A stretch of 9,121 nucleotides of DNA from Fidelibacterota bacterium (lineage in GTDB: Bacteria > Fidelibacterota > JAANXI01). The notes beneath the pieces are model-generated. The model worked only from the letters and a program-made list of their open reading frames with translations. It had not been told where the DNA came from and made no database searches. Every line of letters begins with the position of its first letter. Within the stretch, counting starts at the first letter, position 1. Position numbers and translations under genes: made by a program. The stretch lies in the NCBI GenBank assembly GCA_018263365.1, contig JAANXI010000067.1:1-9121 (forward strand), given 5' to 3'. Below, in pieces: positions 1 through 6,012 of the stretch.

Positions 1-26
1 CTCTTCCGATCTTGCTCTTCCGATCT
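1..26. other. Illumina sequencing adapter remnant (two tandem copies)
   Basis: Bases 1-12 (CTCTTCCGATCT) and 14-26 (GCTCTTCCGATCT) are two copies of the 3' end of the common Illumina TruSeq adapter. On the minus strand they read AGATCGGAAGAGC, the standard read-through adapter sequence. This is a library or assembly artefact at a contig end and not part of the genome. The truncated sufS frame runs through it, so residues translated from these bases are false. Confidence 0.96.
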
Positions 27-516
27 CGTGGAGTTCGACTCCGCGAATCTTCGCTCCGGTATCTCTGGCAACGATATGCCAGGGCACGATGTTGCTGTGG
101 TGTTCCATGTAGGTGAGTACAATCTCATCGCCCGGTTCCAGGAACTTGCGTCCCCAGGCGTTGGCCACCAGGTTGATGGACTCGGTCGTTCCCTTGGTGT
201 ACACAATATTGCGGGACGACTCCGCATTGATAAAATTGTTAACCTTTTCGCGTGCCTCTTCATAGGCATCGGTGGCCTCCTCACTCAACGCATGGATGCC
301 GCGATGCACATTGGCGTTATGCCGACTGTAATAATCAGATAACTTGTCAATGACAATCTGGGGTTTCTGGGAGGATGCGGCGTTGTCGAGGTACACCAGA
401 GGCTTGTCGCCGTGGACTTTCCTACGCAACACCGGAAAATCCCTGCGGATTTTTTCCACTTCTATCGGACTCGACTGTTTCTTGAGGGAGCCCTCTTTGG
501 AGGGATTGTCAGTCAA
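27..516 (-). CDS. sufS: SufS group II cysteine desulfurase, N-terminal part (truncated by contig end)
   Basis: This is a PLP enzyme that removes sulfur from L-cysteine as a persulfide and gives it to the SUF scaffold in the cytoplasm. About 163 genuine residues remain of a family length near 405-420. Visible signatures are LDNAASSQKP (about residues 43-52), NVHRGIH (69-75), KGTTES (108-113, phosphate-binding region of PLP) and MEHHSNIVPW (137-146, containing the histidine that stacks on PLP), all close to Escherichia coli SufS. The PLP lysine and the catalytic cysteine lie in the missing C-terminal part. The chosen start is TTG at 516-514, preceded by GGAGA with 5 nt between, because no in-frame ATG lies near; two nucleotides separate it from the Rieske stop codon, so the genes are probably translationally coupled. 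Bases 1-26 in the same frame are adapter. The family call is secure and the start fairly secure. Confidence 0.95.
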
Positions 517-518
517 AT

Positions 519-833
519 TTATTCTCCGTAATCAACGAAGACAGTGTCATCGTCGACTTTTGTCTCGTATTTTTGCACGCCCACGACTGCCGGAAACGAT
601 TTCACCGCGCCGGTCCGGACTTCGAATTCCGCCCCGTGCAGCGGACATTTTACCTTATCACCGACAATGTCACCTTCGGCAAGCGATGCTTCCGCATGGG
701 AACAGGTATCGTCAATGGCAAACACTCCGTCATCCATCCGAATCACGGCGATCTTCTTTCCGTCTTCCATCACTACCTGCTTCATACCACGTACGTCGAG
801 GTCATCCAGCGCACACGCTTCCACCCAGGCCAT
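519..833 (-). CDS. Rieske [2Fe-2S] ferredoxin embedded in the suf operon
   Basis: This is a small soluble Rieske protein of 104 residues, like the ferredoxin components of aromatic-ring dioxygenases. Ligands are visible as C44-x-H46 and C63-x2-H66 (CSH...CPLH), the two Cys/His pairs that bind a Rieske 2Fe-2S cluster. There is no signal peptide or membrane helix, so it should be cytoplasmic. The start ATG at 833 has GGAGGT 7 nt upstream, and that Shine-Dalgarno site overlaps the sufD stop codon. The gene sits tightly between sufD (12-nt gap) and sufS, with no oxygenase or reductase gene nearby. Rieske proteins at this place are known in some SUF operons (for example sufX-type genes in actinobacteria). 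A role as electron donor during cluster assembly, or as a cluster carrier, is inference; no dioxygenase role is supported here. Confidence 0.93.
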   Translation of the reverse strand: MAWVEACALDDLDVRGMKQVVMEDGKKIAVIRMDDGVFAIDDTCSHAEASLAEGDIVGDKVKCPLHGAEFEVRTGAVKSFPAVVGVQKYETKVDDDTVFVDYGE

Positions 834-845
834 CCTTGTAACCTC

Positions 846-2177
846 CTATTTTTCGATCTTCTCTTCAATCAATTTATGGATCAAATCTTTCGTACTCCGG
901 GCTCCGATATGACGAATGACATCTTCGAAGAACCCAGCGATGATTACACGTTCGGCCTGGTTCCGGGATAACCCCCGGCTCATCAGGTAAAACATTTGAT
1001 CTTCGTTGATCCTGCCGACAGTGGCTCCGTGGGCGGCCTTCACGTCGTCTGCTTCGATTTCCAGCACCGGAATCGAGTCGGCGCGCGCCCCTTTGGTCAG
1101 GAGCAGGTTTTTGTTCTCCAGCTCTGCGTCGGTCTGCTGCGCGTTTTTATCTATTTTAATGAGCCCCTGAAACACCGAGCGGCTGTTACCTTTCAGTACG
1201 CCTTTAAATACGCTGTCTCCGGTGGTGTGTGGCACTTCCAGTTTCAGTAAAATTCCGGAATCCAGATGCTGCTGGTTGTCCAGAAAGTAGAGTCCCAAGG
1301 TATCCGCATTCGCCCCTTCGCCGGCACAGATGCTGTCGATATGATTTTTCGTCAACTTGCCGCCGAAGTTGGAAACGATCCAGGTCATCCGGGCGTCGCG
1401 ATTGATATAAGCCCGTTTGTTGGAAAAATCATACGTATTCTGATTATAATTTTGAATGCTGACGTAATTTAGCCGCGCATTATCGTTGAGAAAGACCTCG
1501 CTAATGCCGTTATTCAGCGTTTCGGTTTCGTCATCTTCGGAACGAAATATTTCAACGAACTGGGCCGAGGCATTTTCTTCAATGACAACCAGGTTATGCT
1601 GAAACAGCGCCAGTTTCGGAGTGCCGACGTTGAAATACGCTTCAAACGGGATTTGTACATTCACATTCTTTGGTACATACAGGAATGCGCCGCCGCTCCA
1701 GAACGCGCCGTTCAGTGCAGCGAATTTGCTGTAACCCGGCGACATCACCTTGGTAAACAGGTACTCTTTCACCAGATCAGGATGTTCTTTGATGGCGTTT
1801 TCCAAACTTGTGAAGACTACGCCATTGTCCTGTAATTCCTGCGAAATTTCAGTCAGTTTCACCTGTGAATCATCCTGCAGGAGATACCCGCCGCGTTCAC
1901 CGGCGTGCGCCACCAGCGACTGCGTGGTATCCGGCAGGTCCTCAACCGATGTTACACCTTTGCCGTTGAGCTTGGTAAACGGAGCGAAACTGTCAAAGTC
2001 GATATTGGAAATGTCCGTGCGCCGCCATTCTTCATCCTTGGTCGTCGGCATCGGTAAATCTTCCCATGCGGACCATGCGTTTTCGCGACGTTCGCGCACC
2101 CAGTCCGGTTCCCCTTTCACCTCGGAGAGCCGGAGCATGTTTTCCTTTGTAAAACTGTGTCCGTTCTGATTAGCCAT
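846..2177 (-). CDS. sufD: SufD, Fe-S cluster assembly scaffold subunit
   Basis: SufD pairs with SufB on top of a SufC dimer to form the SufBC2D complex, where Fe-S clusters are built in the cytoplasm. The protein is 443 residues, typical for the family. It has an N-terminal helical part (about 1-110), a central beta-helix built from repeats rich in acidic and aromatic residues, and the C-terminal helical domain with the shared SufB/SufD signature QMFYLMSRGLSRNQAERVI (about 394-412). His383 in KAAHGATVG appears equivalent to His360 of Escherichia coli SufD, which lies at the SufB-SufD interface where the cluster forms. The start ATG at 2177 has GAGG 6 nt upstream. The gap to sufB upstream is 107 nt, the largest within the operon, while the Rieske gene follows after 12 nt. 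It is distinguished from SufB by length, lack of the SufB active cysteine and its position. Confidence 0.96.
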   Translation of the reverse strand: MANQNGHSFTKENMLRLSEVKGEPDWVRERRENAWSAWEDLPMPTTKDEEWRRTDISNIDFDSFAPFTKLNGKGVTSVEDLPDTTQSLVAHAGERGGYLLQDDSQVKLTEISQELQDNGVVFTSLENAIKEHPDLVKEYLFTKVMSPGYSKFAALNGAFWSGGAFLYVPKNVNVQIPFEAYFNVGTPKLALFQHNLVVIEENASAQFVEIFRSEDDETETLNNGISEVFLNDNARLNYVSIQNYNQNTYDFSNKRAYINRDARMTWIVSNFGGKLTKNHIDSICAGEGANADTLGLYFLDNQQHLDSGILLKLEVPHTTGDSVFKGVLKGNSRSVFQGLIKIDKNAQQTDAELENKNLLLTKGARADSIPVLEIEADDVKAAHGATVGRINEDQMFYLMSRGLSRNQAERVIIAGFFEDVIRHIGARSTKDLIHKLIEEKIEK

Positions 2178-2284
2178 TCACATCCTCTTTTACTTCAATT
2201 ATTTGCGCAAAGAAAAAGGATCAACCCGTTGTCCGGGCATCGTTCCTCTTTCATTTGTTCGTCAATTTCACTCTAATTTATCCG

Positions 2285-3694
2285 TTATCCGACCGAACCT
2301 TCCATCTGAAGGTCGACCAGCCTGTTAAACTCCACCGCATATTCCATTGGCAGCGTCCGCTCGAATTCATCCAGGAATCCGTGAACGATCGTCCGCTTCG
2401 CCTGCTCTTCGGTCAGTCCGCGACTCATGAGGTAAAACAACTGCTCTTCACCGATCTTGGAGACTGTCGCCTCGTGCTCGATCTGGGCGGTATCGTCTTC
2501 GATTTCCATGTACGGATACGTATCGGATTCGGCGTTCGGCCCCATCATCAGGGCGTCGCACTCGATATCTGACTTACAGTTCTCCATGCCGGGATAGACC
2601 TTAATCAGGCCGCGATACGAGGTGCGGCCGCCGTCAAAACTGATACTCTTTGCAGTGACCTTGGACGTCGTATTCGGCGCCGCATGGATCGCCTTGCCGC
2701 CGGTATCTTGATGCTGATCCTTGTTCGCGGTTGCAATAGACACAATTTCTGCGTGGGCGCCTTCACCGGCAAGATAGACGCTCGGATATTTCATCGTCGC
2801 TTTGCTGCCGCCGTTATAGTCAATCCACTCAACCCGTGCGTTCTTTTCGGCCTTCGACCGTTTGGTTACGAGATTGTACACCGAGCTGTACCAGTTCTGC
2901 AGTGTAGTATATCGGAGTGTGGCGCCTTCGTGTGCAATCAGCTCAACTACGGCAGAGTGCAGTGCATTCGTCGAGTACGACGGACTCGTGCATCCCTCGA
3001 TGTAGTGGACTTCCGCGTCCTTATCCACGATGATCAAAGTCCGCTCGAACTGTCCGGCGTTCTCCGCGTTAATCCGGAAATACGCCTGCAGCGGCAAACC
3101 AACTTTCACTCCTGGTGGAACGTAAATAAAGCTTCCACCGGACCAGACGGCTGTGTTGAGCGCAGCAAATTTGTTGTCCGACGCCGGAATCAGCGTGCCA
3201 AAATATTCTTTGACGATATCCGGATGTTCCTTCAGACCGGTGTCCATGTCAAAGAAAAGCACACCTTTCTCTTCCCAGGCGCCCTTCAGTTTGCTGTAGA
3301 CCGATTCGGAGTCGAACTGATTAGATACACCGGCTAAGAACTTCCGTTCCGCTTCAGGAATCCCGATTCTCTCGAAGGTTTCTTTCAAATCATCCGGTAC
3401 GTCATCCCAGGTCTGATTTTTATTCTTCTGGTAATCCGGCTGGAGGTAGTAAATAATCTCATTGAAATCGATTGCCGATAAATCAGCCCCCCACGTAGGC
3501 ATCGGCTTCTGCATAAACTCCCGGAATCCTTCAAGTCGTTTTTCCAGCATCCACTCAGGCTCTTCCTTCCGTTTAGAGATATCCTTAATCAGGTCTTCCG
3601 TCAGTCCGGGCGGCGCTTTGAATTTGTACCGATGCTCACTGTGCCATCCGTATTCGTAATCCTGATTGGCCGGTTTTAATTGTGTATCACTCAT
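2285..3694 (-). CDS. sufB: SufB, Fe-S cluster assembly scaffold subunit
   Basis: SufB is the main scaffold of SufBC2D: it accepts persulfide sulfur and holds the nascent cluster. The protein is 469 residues, normal for SufB. It has an N-terminal helical region, a beta-helix core (WSGGSFIYVPPGVKV at about 190) and a C-terminal helical domain ending in MEYAVEFNRLVDLQMEGSVG. Cys379 in IECDALMMG aligns with the essential Cys405 of Escherichia coli SufB, and His407/Glu408 in QIEHEATVSK align with His433/Glu434, which are implicated in cluster binding. All key residues are therefore present and the protein should be functional. The start ATG at 3694 has AGGTG 5 nt upstream, and 30 nt separate it from sufC upstream. 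The strongly conserved C-terminus and the Cys379 context separate it from SufD. Confidence 0.98.
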   Translation of the reverse strand: MSDTQLKPANQDYEYGWHSEHRYKFKAPPGLTEDLIKDISKRKEEPEWMLEKRLEGFREFMQKPMPTWGADLSAIDFNEIIYYLQPDYQKNKNQTWDDVPDDLKETFERIGIPEAERKFLAGVSNQFDSESVYSKLKGAWEEKGVLFFDMDTGLKEHPDIVKEYFGTLIPASDNKFAALNTAVWSGGSFIYVPPGVKVGLPLQAYFRINAENAGQFERTLIIVDKDAEVHYIEGCTSPSYSTNALHSAVVELIAHEGATLRYTTLQNWYSSVYNLVTKRSKAEKNARVEWIDYNGGSKATMKYPSVYLAGEGAHAEIVSIATANKDQHQDTGGKAIHAAPNTTSKVTAKSISFDGGRTSYRGLIKVYPGMENCKSDIECDALMMGPNAESDTYPYMEIEDDTAQIEHEATVSKIGEEQLFYLMSRGLTEEQAKRTIVHGFLDEFERTLPMEYAVEFNRLVDLQMEGSVG

Positions 3695-3724
3695 ATATTC
3701 ACCTGCATCTGCTTGGATTTAAAA

Positions 3725-4498
3725 TTATCCTTCAAGGCCGACCTTCTCACGAATCCAGTCGTACCCCTTGTCTTCCAGCTTCTCGGCGAGTTCCGGGCCG
3801 CCTTTTTCCACGATGCGTCCCTGTAACATAATGTACACGTAATCCGGCTCCAAATACTGGAGAATCCGCTGATAGTGCGTAATCACCAATACACCCATTT
3901 CCGGATTTTTCAACTTGTTTACTGACTCAGCTACAATCCGCAACGCATCAATATCCAGCCCAGAGTCAGTTTCATCAAGCACGGCTAATTTCGGTTCGAG
4001 CACTGCCATCTGCAGCATTTCGCTGCGCTTCTTCTCGCCACCGGAGAACCCTTCATTCAGATAGCGCGACGCAAAGGATTCGTCCATCTCCAGATCGTCC
4101 ATTTTCTTGCGTAACTTTTTCGCAAATTTTCCAACGGAGACCGAATCCTGCTTCACCGAGTTATATGCATCTCTGAGAAATTTATCCATGCTGACGCCGG
4201 GAATCTCGCTGGGATACTGAAACGCCAAAAACAGTCCGAGGCGAGCCCGCTCGTCGGGCTCCAATTCATTTAATAACTCACCCCGAAAATACATTTCACC
4301 CTCGGAAATATGAAAGCGGGGGTTGCCCATTAAGATGTTCGCCAGGGTACTTTTCCCGGACCCGTTCGGACCCATGATGGCGTGCACTTCACCGCCATTC
4401 ACACTCAAATCAATGCCTCGGAGTATCGGAGTATCTTCGACGCCCCCTTTTAATCCCTTGATTTCCAGCATGTTTCCATTGTGCTTTGTGTCGCTCAT
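3725..4498 (-). CDS. sufC: SufC, ABC-type ATPase of the SUF complex
   Basis: SufC is a soluble ABC ATPase; its dimer binds SufB and SufD and drives their conformational change during cluster assembly. The protein is 257 residues, normal for the family. All ABC motifs are visible: Walker A GPNGSGKST (43-51), Q-loop AFQYP (Gln94), signature FSGGEKKR (151-158), Walker B LAVLDETDSGLD (171-182, with the SufC-typical DETDSGLD), and H-loop His208 in VITHYQ. No membrane segments are present, in line with a non-transport ABC protein. The start ATG at 4498 has GAGGAG about 10 nt upstream; an internal ATG at codon 10 is a less likely alternative. It lies 23 nt after the regulator gene and 30 nt before sufB, so one transcript is expected. 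Confidence 0.98.
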   Translation of the reverse strand: MSDTKHNGNMLEIKGLKGGVEDTPILRGIDLSVNGGEVHAIMGPNGSGKSTLANILMGNPRFHISEGEMYFRGELLNELEPDERARLGLFLAFQYPSEIPGVSMDKFLRDAYNSVKQDSVSVGKFAKKLRKKMDDLEMDESFASRYLNEGFSGGEKKRSEMLQMAVLEPKLAVLDETDSGLDIDALRIVAESVNKLKNPEMGVLVITHYQRILQYLEPDYVYIMLQGRIVEKGGPELAEKLEDKGYDWIREKVGLEG

Positions 4499-4521
4499 AA
4501 AATCAATTCTCCTCTAATATT

Positions 4522-4929
4522 TTACAGATCTGCTAAGCTAATGGTTTTAAAATAGTTGGTCAAGTTCCGTTGTATCGTCAATATTGGTGATTTAATATTG
4601 CAATATTCGAGCTGAGAGCACTCCTCGCCATCATCGGTGACACATTCGACCACGGATATGGGGCCCTCAATAGCCTTGACAATTTCATTCAGATTGATCG
4701 CATCGGCCGGTTTATCCAATACATAGCCGCCGGTGACCCCCTGGTAGGATTCAATTAAACCTTTTCGCGCCAATTGCTGCAATACCTTCCCAAGGATGCC
4801 GCGGGGAATGTTAAACTTCTCCGCGATCTCTGTGGCACTCACCACCTTCTCGGGATTGCGCTCCCGTTCTGCGATGATGCATTTCATGGCGATGATACCG
4901 TATTCCGTTTTTTTTGTCAGTCGCAACAT
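4522..4929 (-). CDS. Rrf2-family (IscR-like) transcriptional regulator of the suf operon
   Basis: This is a DNA-binding regulator of the Rrf2 family, which includes IscR. From the ATG at 4929 it is 135 residues. The N-terminus LRLTKKTEYGIIAM and the winged-helix segment ending in GVTGGYVL (the wing; GGYxL is a family hallmark) are clear. Three cysteines, C96, C104 and C110, form C-x7-C-x5-C, the place where IscR binds a 2Fe-2S cluster with C-x5-C-x5-C plus a histidine. The fourth-ligand histidine of IscR is lysine here (C-N-I-K). A TTG codon at 4956 would add nine residues; I prefer the ATG because AGGAA lies 5 nt upstream and family members begin with M-x-L-T. It is first in the suf operon, and an IscR-like palindrome overlaps its promoter, so it is probably an autorepressor sensing cluster status; that is inference. 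It could be called SufR or IscR, but the symbol is left empty. Confidence 0.93.
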   Translation of the reverse strand: MLRLTKKTEYGIIAMKCIIAERERNPEKVVSATEIAEKFNIPRGILGKVLQQLARKGLIESYQGVTGGYVLDKPADAINLNEIVKAIEGPISVVECVTDDGEECSQLEYCNIKSPILTIQRNLTNYFKTISLADL

Positions 4930-4964
4930 GCAATTTCCTATACCAGACCAATTCAATCGTATTT

Positions 4965-4993
4965 AATATAAGACCACTTTAGTCTCATTTCAA
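4965..4993 (-). promoter_or_regulatory. Predicted sigma70 promoter of the rrf2-suf operon
   Basis: On the minus strand the -35 box TTGAAA (4993-4988) and -10 box TATATT (4970-4965) are separated by exactly 17 bp. Transcription would start near 4958, giving a leader of about 28 nt before the regulator ATG at 4929. No competing promoter was seen within the operon. Confidence 0.75.
4971..4985. promoter_or_regulatory. Candidate IscR/Rrf2 operator inside the suf promoter
   Basis: The imperfect palindrome AGACCACTTTAGTCT lies between the -35 and -10 boxes of the suf promoter. On the minus strand its core GACTAAAGTGGTC matches the core of the Escherichia coli IscR type 1 site as I know it, GACTRWWWYAGTC, at 11 of 13 positions; the outer flanks do not match well. 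Binding here would block RNA polymerase, which fits autorepression by the adjacent regulator. The half-site AGACCA recurs at 4945-4950 and 5108-5113. Confidence 0.6.
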
Positions 4994-5200
4994 CAGCAAT
5001 CTGAATTTTTTCTCCCTGAGGAAGAAATCCGGTGTTATTCCAAAATTTATATGTTGCTTTGTACCTCTGTCAGGGGCTATTCCATTTATGATTCATTGTA
5101 TACTGCAAGACCAGACTCTAACCTGAATAATAAACATTTCATGAAACGATTGATCTGTTCCTCTTTACATTTTTCAGAATAACCGGTAAGCTTTAAAAAA
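4994..5200. other. AT-rich divergent intergenic region, no gene seen
   Basis: This stretch separates the minus-strand suf promoter from the plus-strand promoter of the zinc-ribbon gene. A short minus-strand open frame crosses it but has no Shine-Dalgarno site, no recognisable composition and overlaps the start of the plus-strand gene, so it is not called. Nothing else was recognised apart from an extra AGACCA half-site at 5108-5113. Confidence 0.6.
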
Positions 5201-5229
5201 TTGAGACAATCACCGACATTCGATTTAAT
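5201..5229 (+). promoter_or_regulatory. Predicted sigma70 promoter of the YbeL-like gene
   Basis: The -35 box TTGAGA (5201-5206) and -10 box TTTAAT (5224-5229) are 17 bp apart, each one base from consensus. The start point near 5236 would give a very short leader containing the GGAGGT ribosome site at 5243-5248. Confidence 0.65.
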
Positions 5230-5253
5230 TACACAACACAACGGAGGTCCAAG

Positions 5254-5775
5254 ATGACAGGGGAAACACAACAATCGGATGAAGCAAACAATGAGCGGGT
5301 GGCAAAAGCGTATGACCGAATACTGGAAAATGTTCGGGAAATCTTAAATACCACGTCTAATATCACCAAAAAAGAATTTGACCGGGCGTTGAAACAGGCC
5401 GGTACATCATTGGATGACGCCTCCAAATTTACCAAAGAAGAGATCGAGAAGGCCCGCAAGGCCGTGCGGAAGGACTGGCAGGCGTTCATGAAGACGGCCA
5501 ACAAACAGAAAGATGACTTTTTGCAGTCCGAGCAGTTCCAGAAGATCGCCGACACTAGCCTTGGTATGCTCGGCAAAATGACCAAAGCCGTCAAGAACTG
5601 GGCGGACTTCATCGATGGCAAGATCGACGAGCAGATCACGTATCACACTGGCGAGGTGGCCGGCGCCGGCACGTTTGAGTGCGTCGAATGCAACAAAACG
5701 ATGACCTTCAAAAAGAGCGGCCGGATTCCGCCGTGTAGCTCTTGTAAAAACACGACGTTCAGAAGGGTTCTCTAA
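5254..5775 (+). CDS. YbeL-like DUF1451 protein: helical region plus C-terminal zinc ribbon
   Basis: This 173-residue protein has a charged, almost certainly helical region (about 10-125, rich in Lys/Glu/Asp/Ala, coiled-coil-like) followed by the motif YHTGEVAGAG (130-139) and a zinc ribbon with C143-x2-C146 and C161-x2-C164. This layout and the YHxGEVxGxG lead-in closely resemble Escherichia coli YbeL and the DUF1451 family (about 160 residues, four conserved C-terminal cysteines). The function of that family is not established; zinc binding by the four cysteines is the only safe prediction. There is no signal peptide or membrane helix, so it is cytoplasmic. The ATG at 5254 has GGAGGT 5 nt upstream. 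It is monocistronic: divergent from suf, and followed by a large inverted repeat. A link to the suf operon through the shared intergenic region is possible but unsupported. Confidence 0.85.
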   Translation: MTGETQQSDEANNERVAKAYDRILENVREILNTTSNITKKEFDRALKQAGTSLDDASKFTKEEIEKARKAVRKDWQAFMKTANKQKDDFLQSEQFQKIADTSLGMLGKMTKAVKNWADFIDGKIDEQITYHTGEVAGAGTFECVECNKTMTFKKSGRIPPCSSCKNTTFRRVL

Positions 5776-5780
5776 AAAGC

Positions 5781-5878
5781 GGGTATAGGGTATATGGTAT
5801 AAGGTAATAGATTAGACTTGCACAAAATCACATCTTAATGCATTTATTAGTTCCCCTTATACCATATACCCTTTTCCT
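5781..5878. repeat. Long inverted repeat (17-bp perfect arms), possible terminator or MITE-like relic
   Basis: GGGTATATGGTATAAGG at 5788-5804 is exactly reverse-complementary to CCTTATACCATATACCC at 5855-5871. One more pair extends outward (5787/5872), and beyond a five-base bulge TAATA (5805-5809) pairs with TATTA (5845-5849), leaving about a 35-base loop. The left arm itself is a 7-bp phased series (GGGTATA, GGGTATA, TGGTATA, then AGGTAAT). The right arm is followed by TTTT, so the RNA could terminate transcription of the zinc-ribbon gene that stops at 5775. The size and loop also suit a dispersed palindromic repeat. No transposase or clear target duplication was seen. Confidence 0.85.
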
Positions 5879-5902
5879 TATTTCCAATTTCACCACACAA
5901 CT

Positions 5903-5934
5903 TGAACACGTGAACACCTGAACACTCTAACACT
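5903..5934. repeat. Four tandem 8-bp units, consensus TGAACACN
   Basis: The units are TGAACACG (5903-5910), TGAACACC (5911-5918), TGAACACT (5919-5926) and the degenerate CTAACACT (5927-5934). They lie between the inverted repeat and the nfeD promoter. A decayed relative occurs in reverse orientation at 8781-8804. Confidence 0.8.
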
Positions 5935-5953
5935 GCTGTTCCACTCAAAACAC

Positions 5954-5982
5954 TTGTTTACGCTGGCTTTGGCGTCTATATT
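5954..5982 (+). promoter_or_regulatory. Weak candidate promoter for nfeD-stomatin
   Basis: TTGTTT (5954-5959) and TATATT (5977-5982) are spaced by 17 bp upstream of nfeD. The -35 box matches consensus poorly (3 of 6) while the -10 box is good. The start point would be near 5989, giving a leader of about 24 nt with AAGGGA at 6002-6007 as ribosome site. Confidence 0.4.
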
Positions 5983-6012
5983 GATATTATACTTCAATCC
6001 CAAGGGATTTTT

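Noticed and set aside
28..342. Plus-strand open frame starting with GTG beside the adapter
   Set aside because: It is antisense to sufS, whose motifs are unmistakable, and its start abuts the artificial adapter sequence.
27..516. Natural truncation or pseudogene of sufS
   Set aside because: The break coincides with adapter sequence, so it is an assembly end; the reading frame is intact up to that point.
344..971. Several overlapping plus-strand open frames (344-841, 544-912, 573-971)
   Set aside because: They are antisense to sufS, the Rieske gene and sufD, all confidently identified; their translations are Arg/Ser/His-rich shadows.
2684..3337. 217-codon plus-strand open frame
   Set aside because: It lies entirely antisense to sufB, which has full conserved motifs; it has no ribosome site and its product has no recognisable features.
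4930..4956. TTG start nine codons upstream for the Rrf2 regulator
   Set aside because: The ATG at 4929 has AGGAA at good spacing and gives the family-typical N-terminus; the upstream start would lie almost on the predicted transcription start.
5086..5639. Minus-strand open frames crossing the start of the zinc-ribbon gene
   Set aside because: They have no ribosome site and Cys/Ser/Phe-rich products; the plus-strand gene has a promoter, GGAGGT and a recognisable family.
5787..5934. CRISPR-like repeat array
   Set aside because: The repeats are 7-8 bp, contiguous and without spacers, and no cas gene is near.
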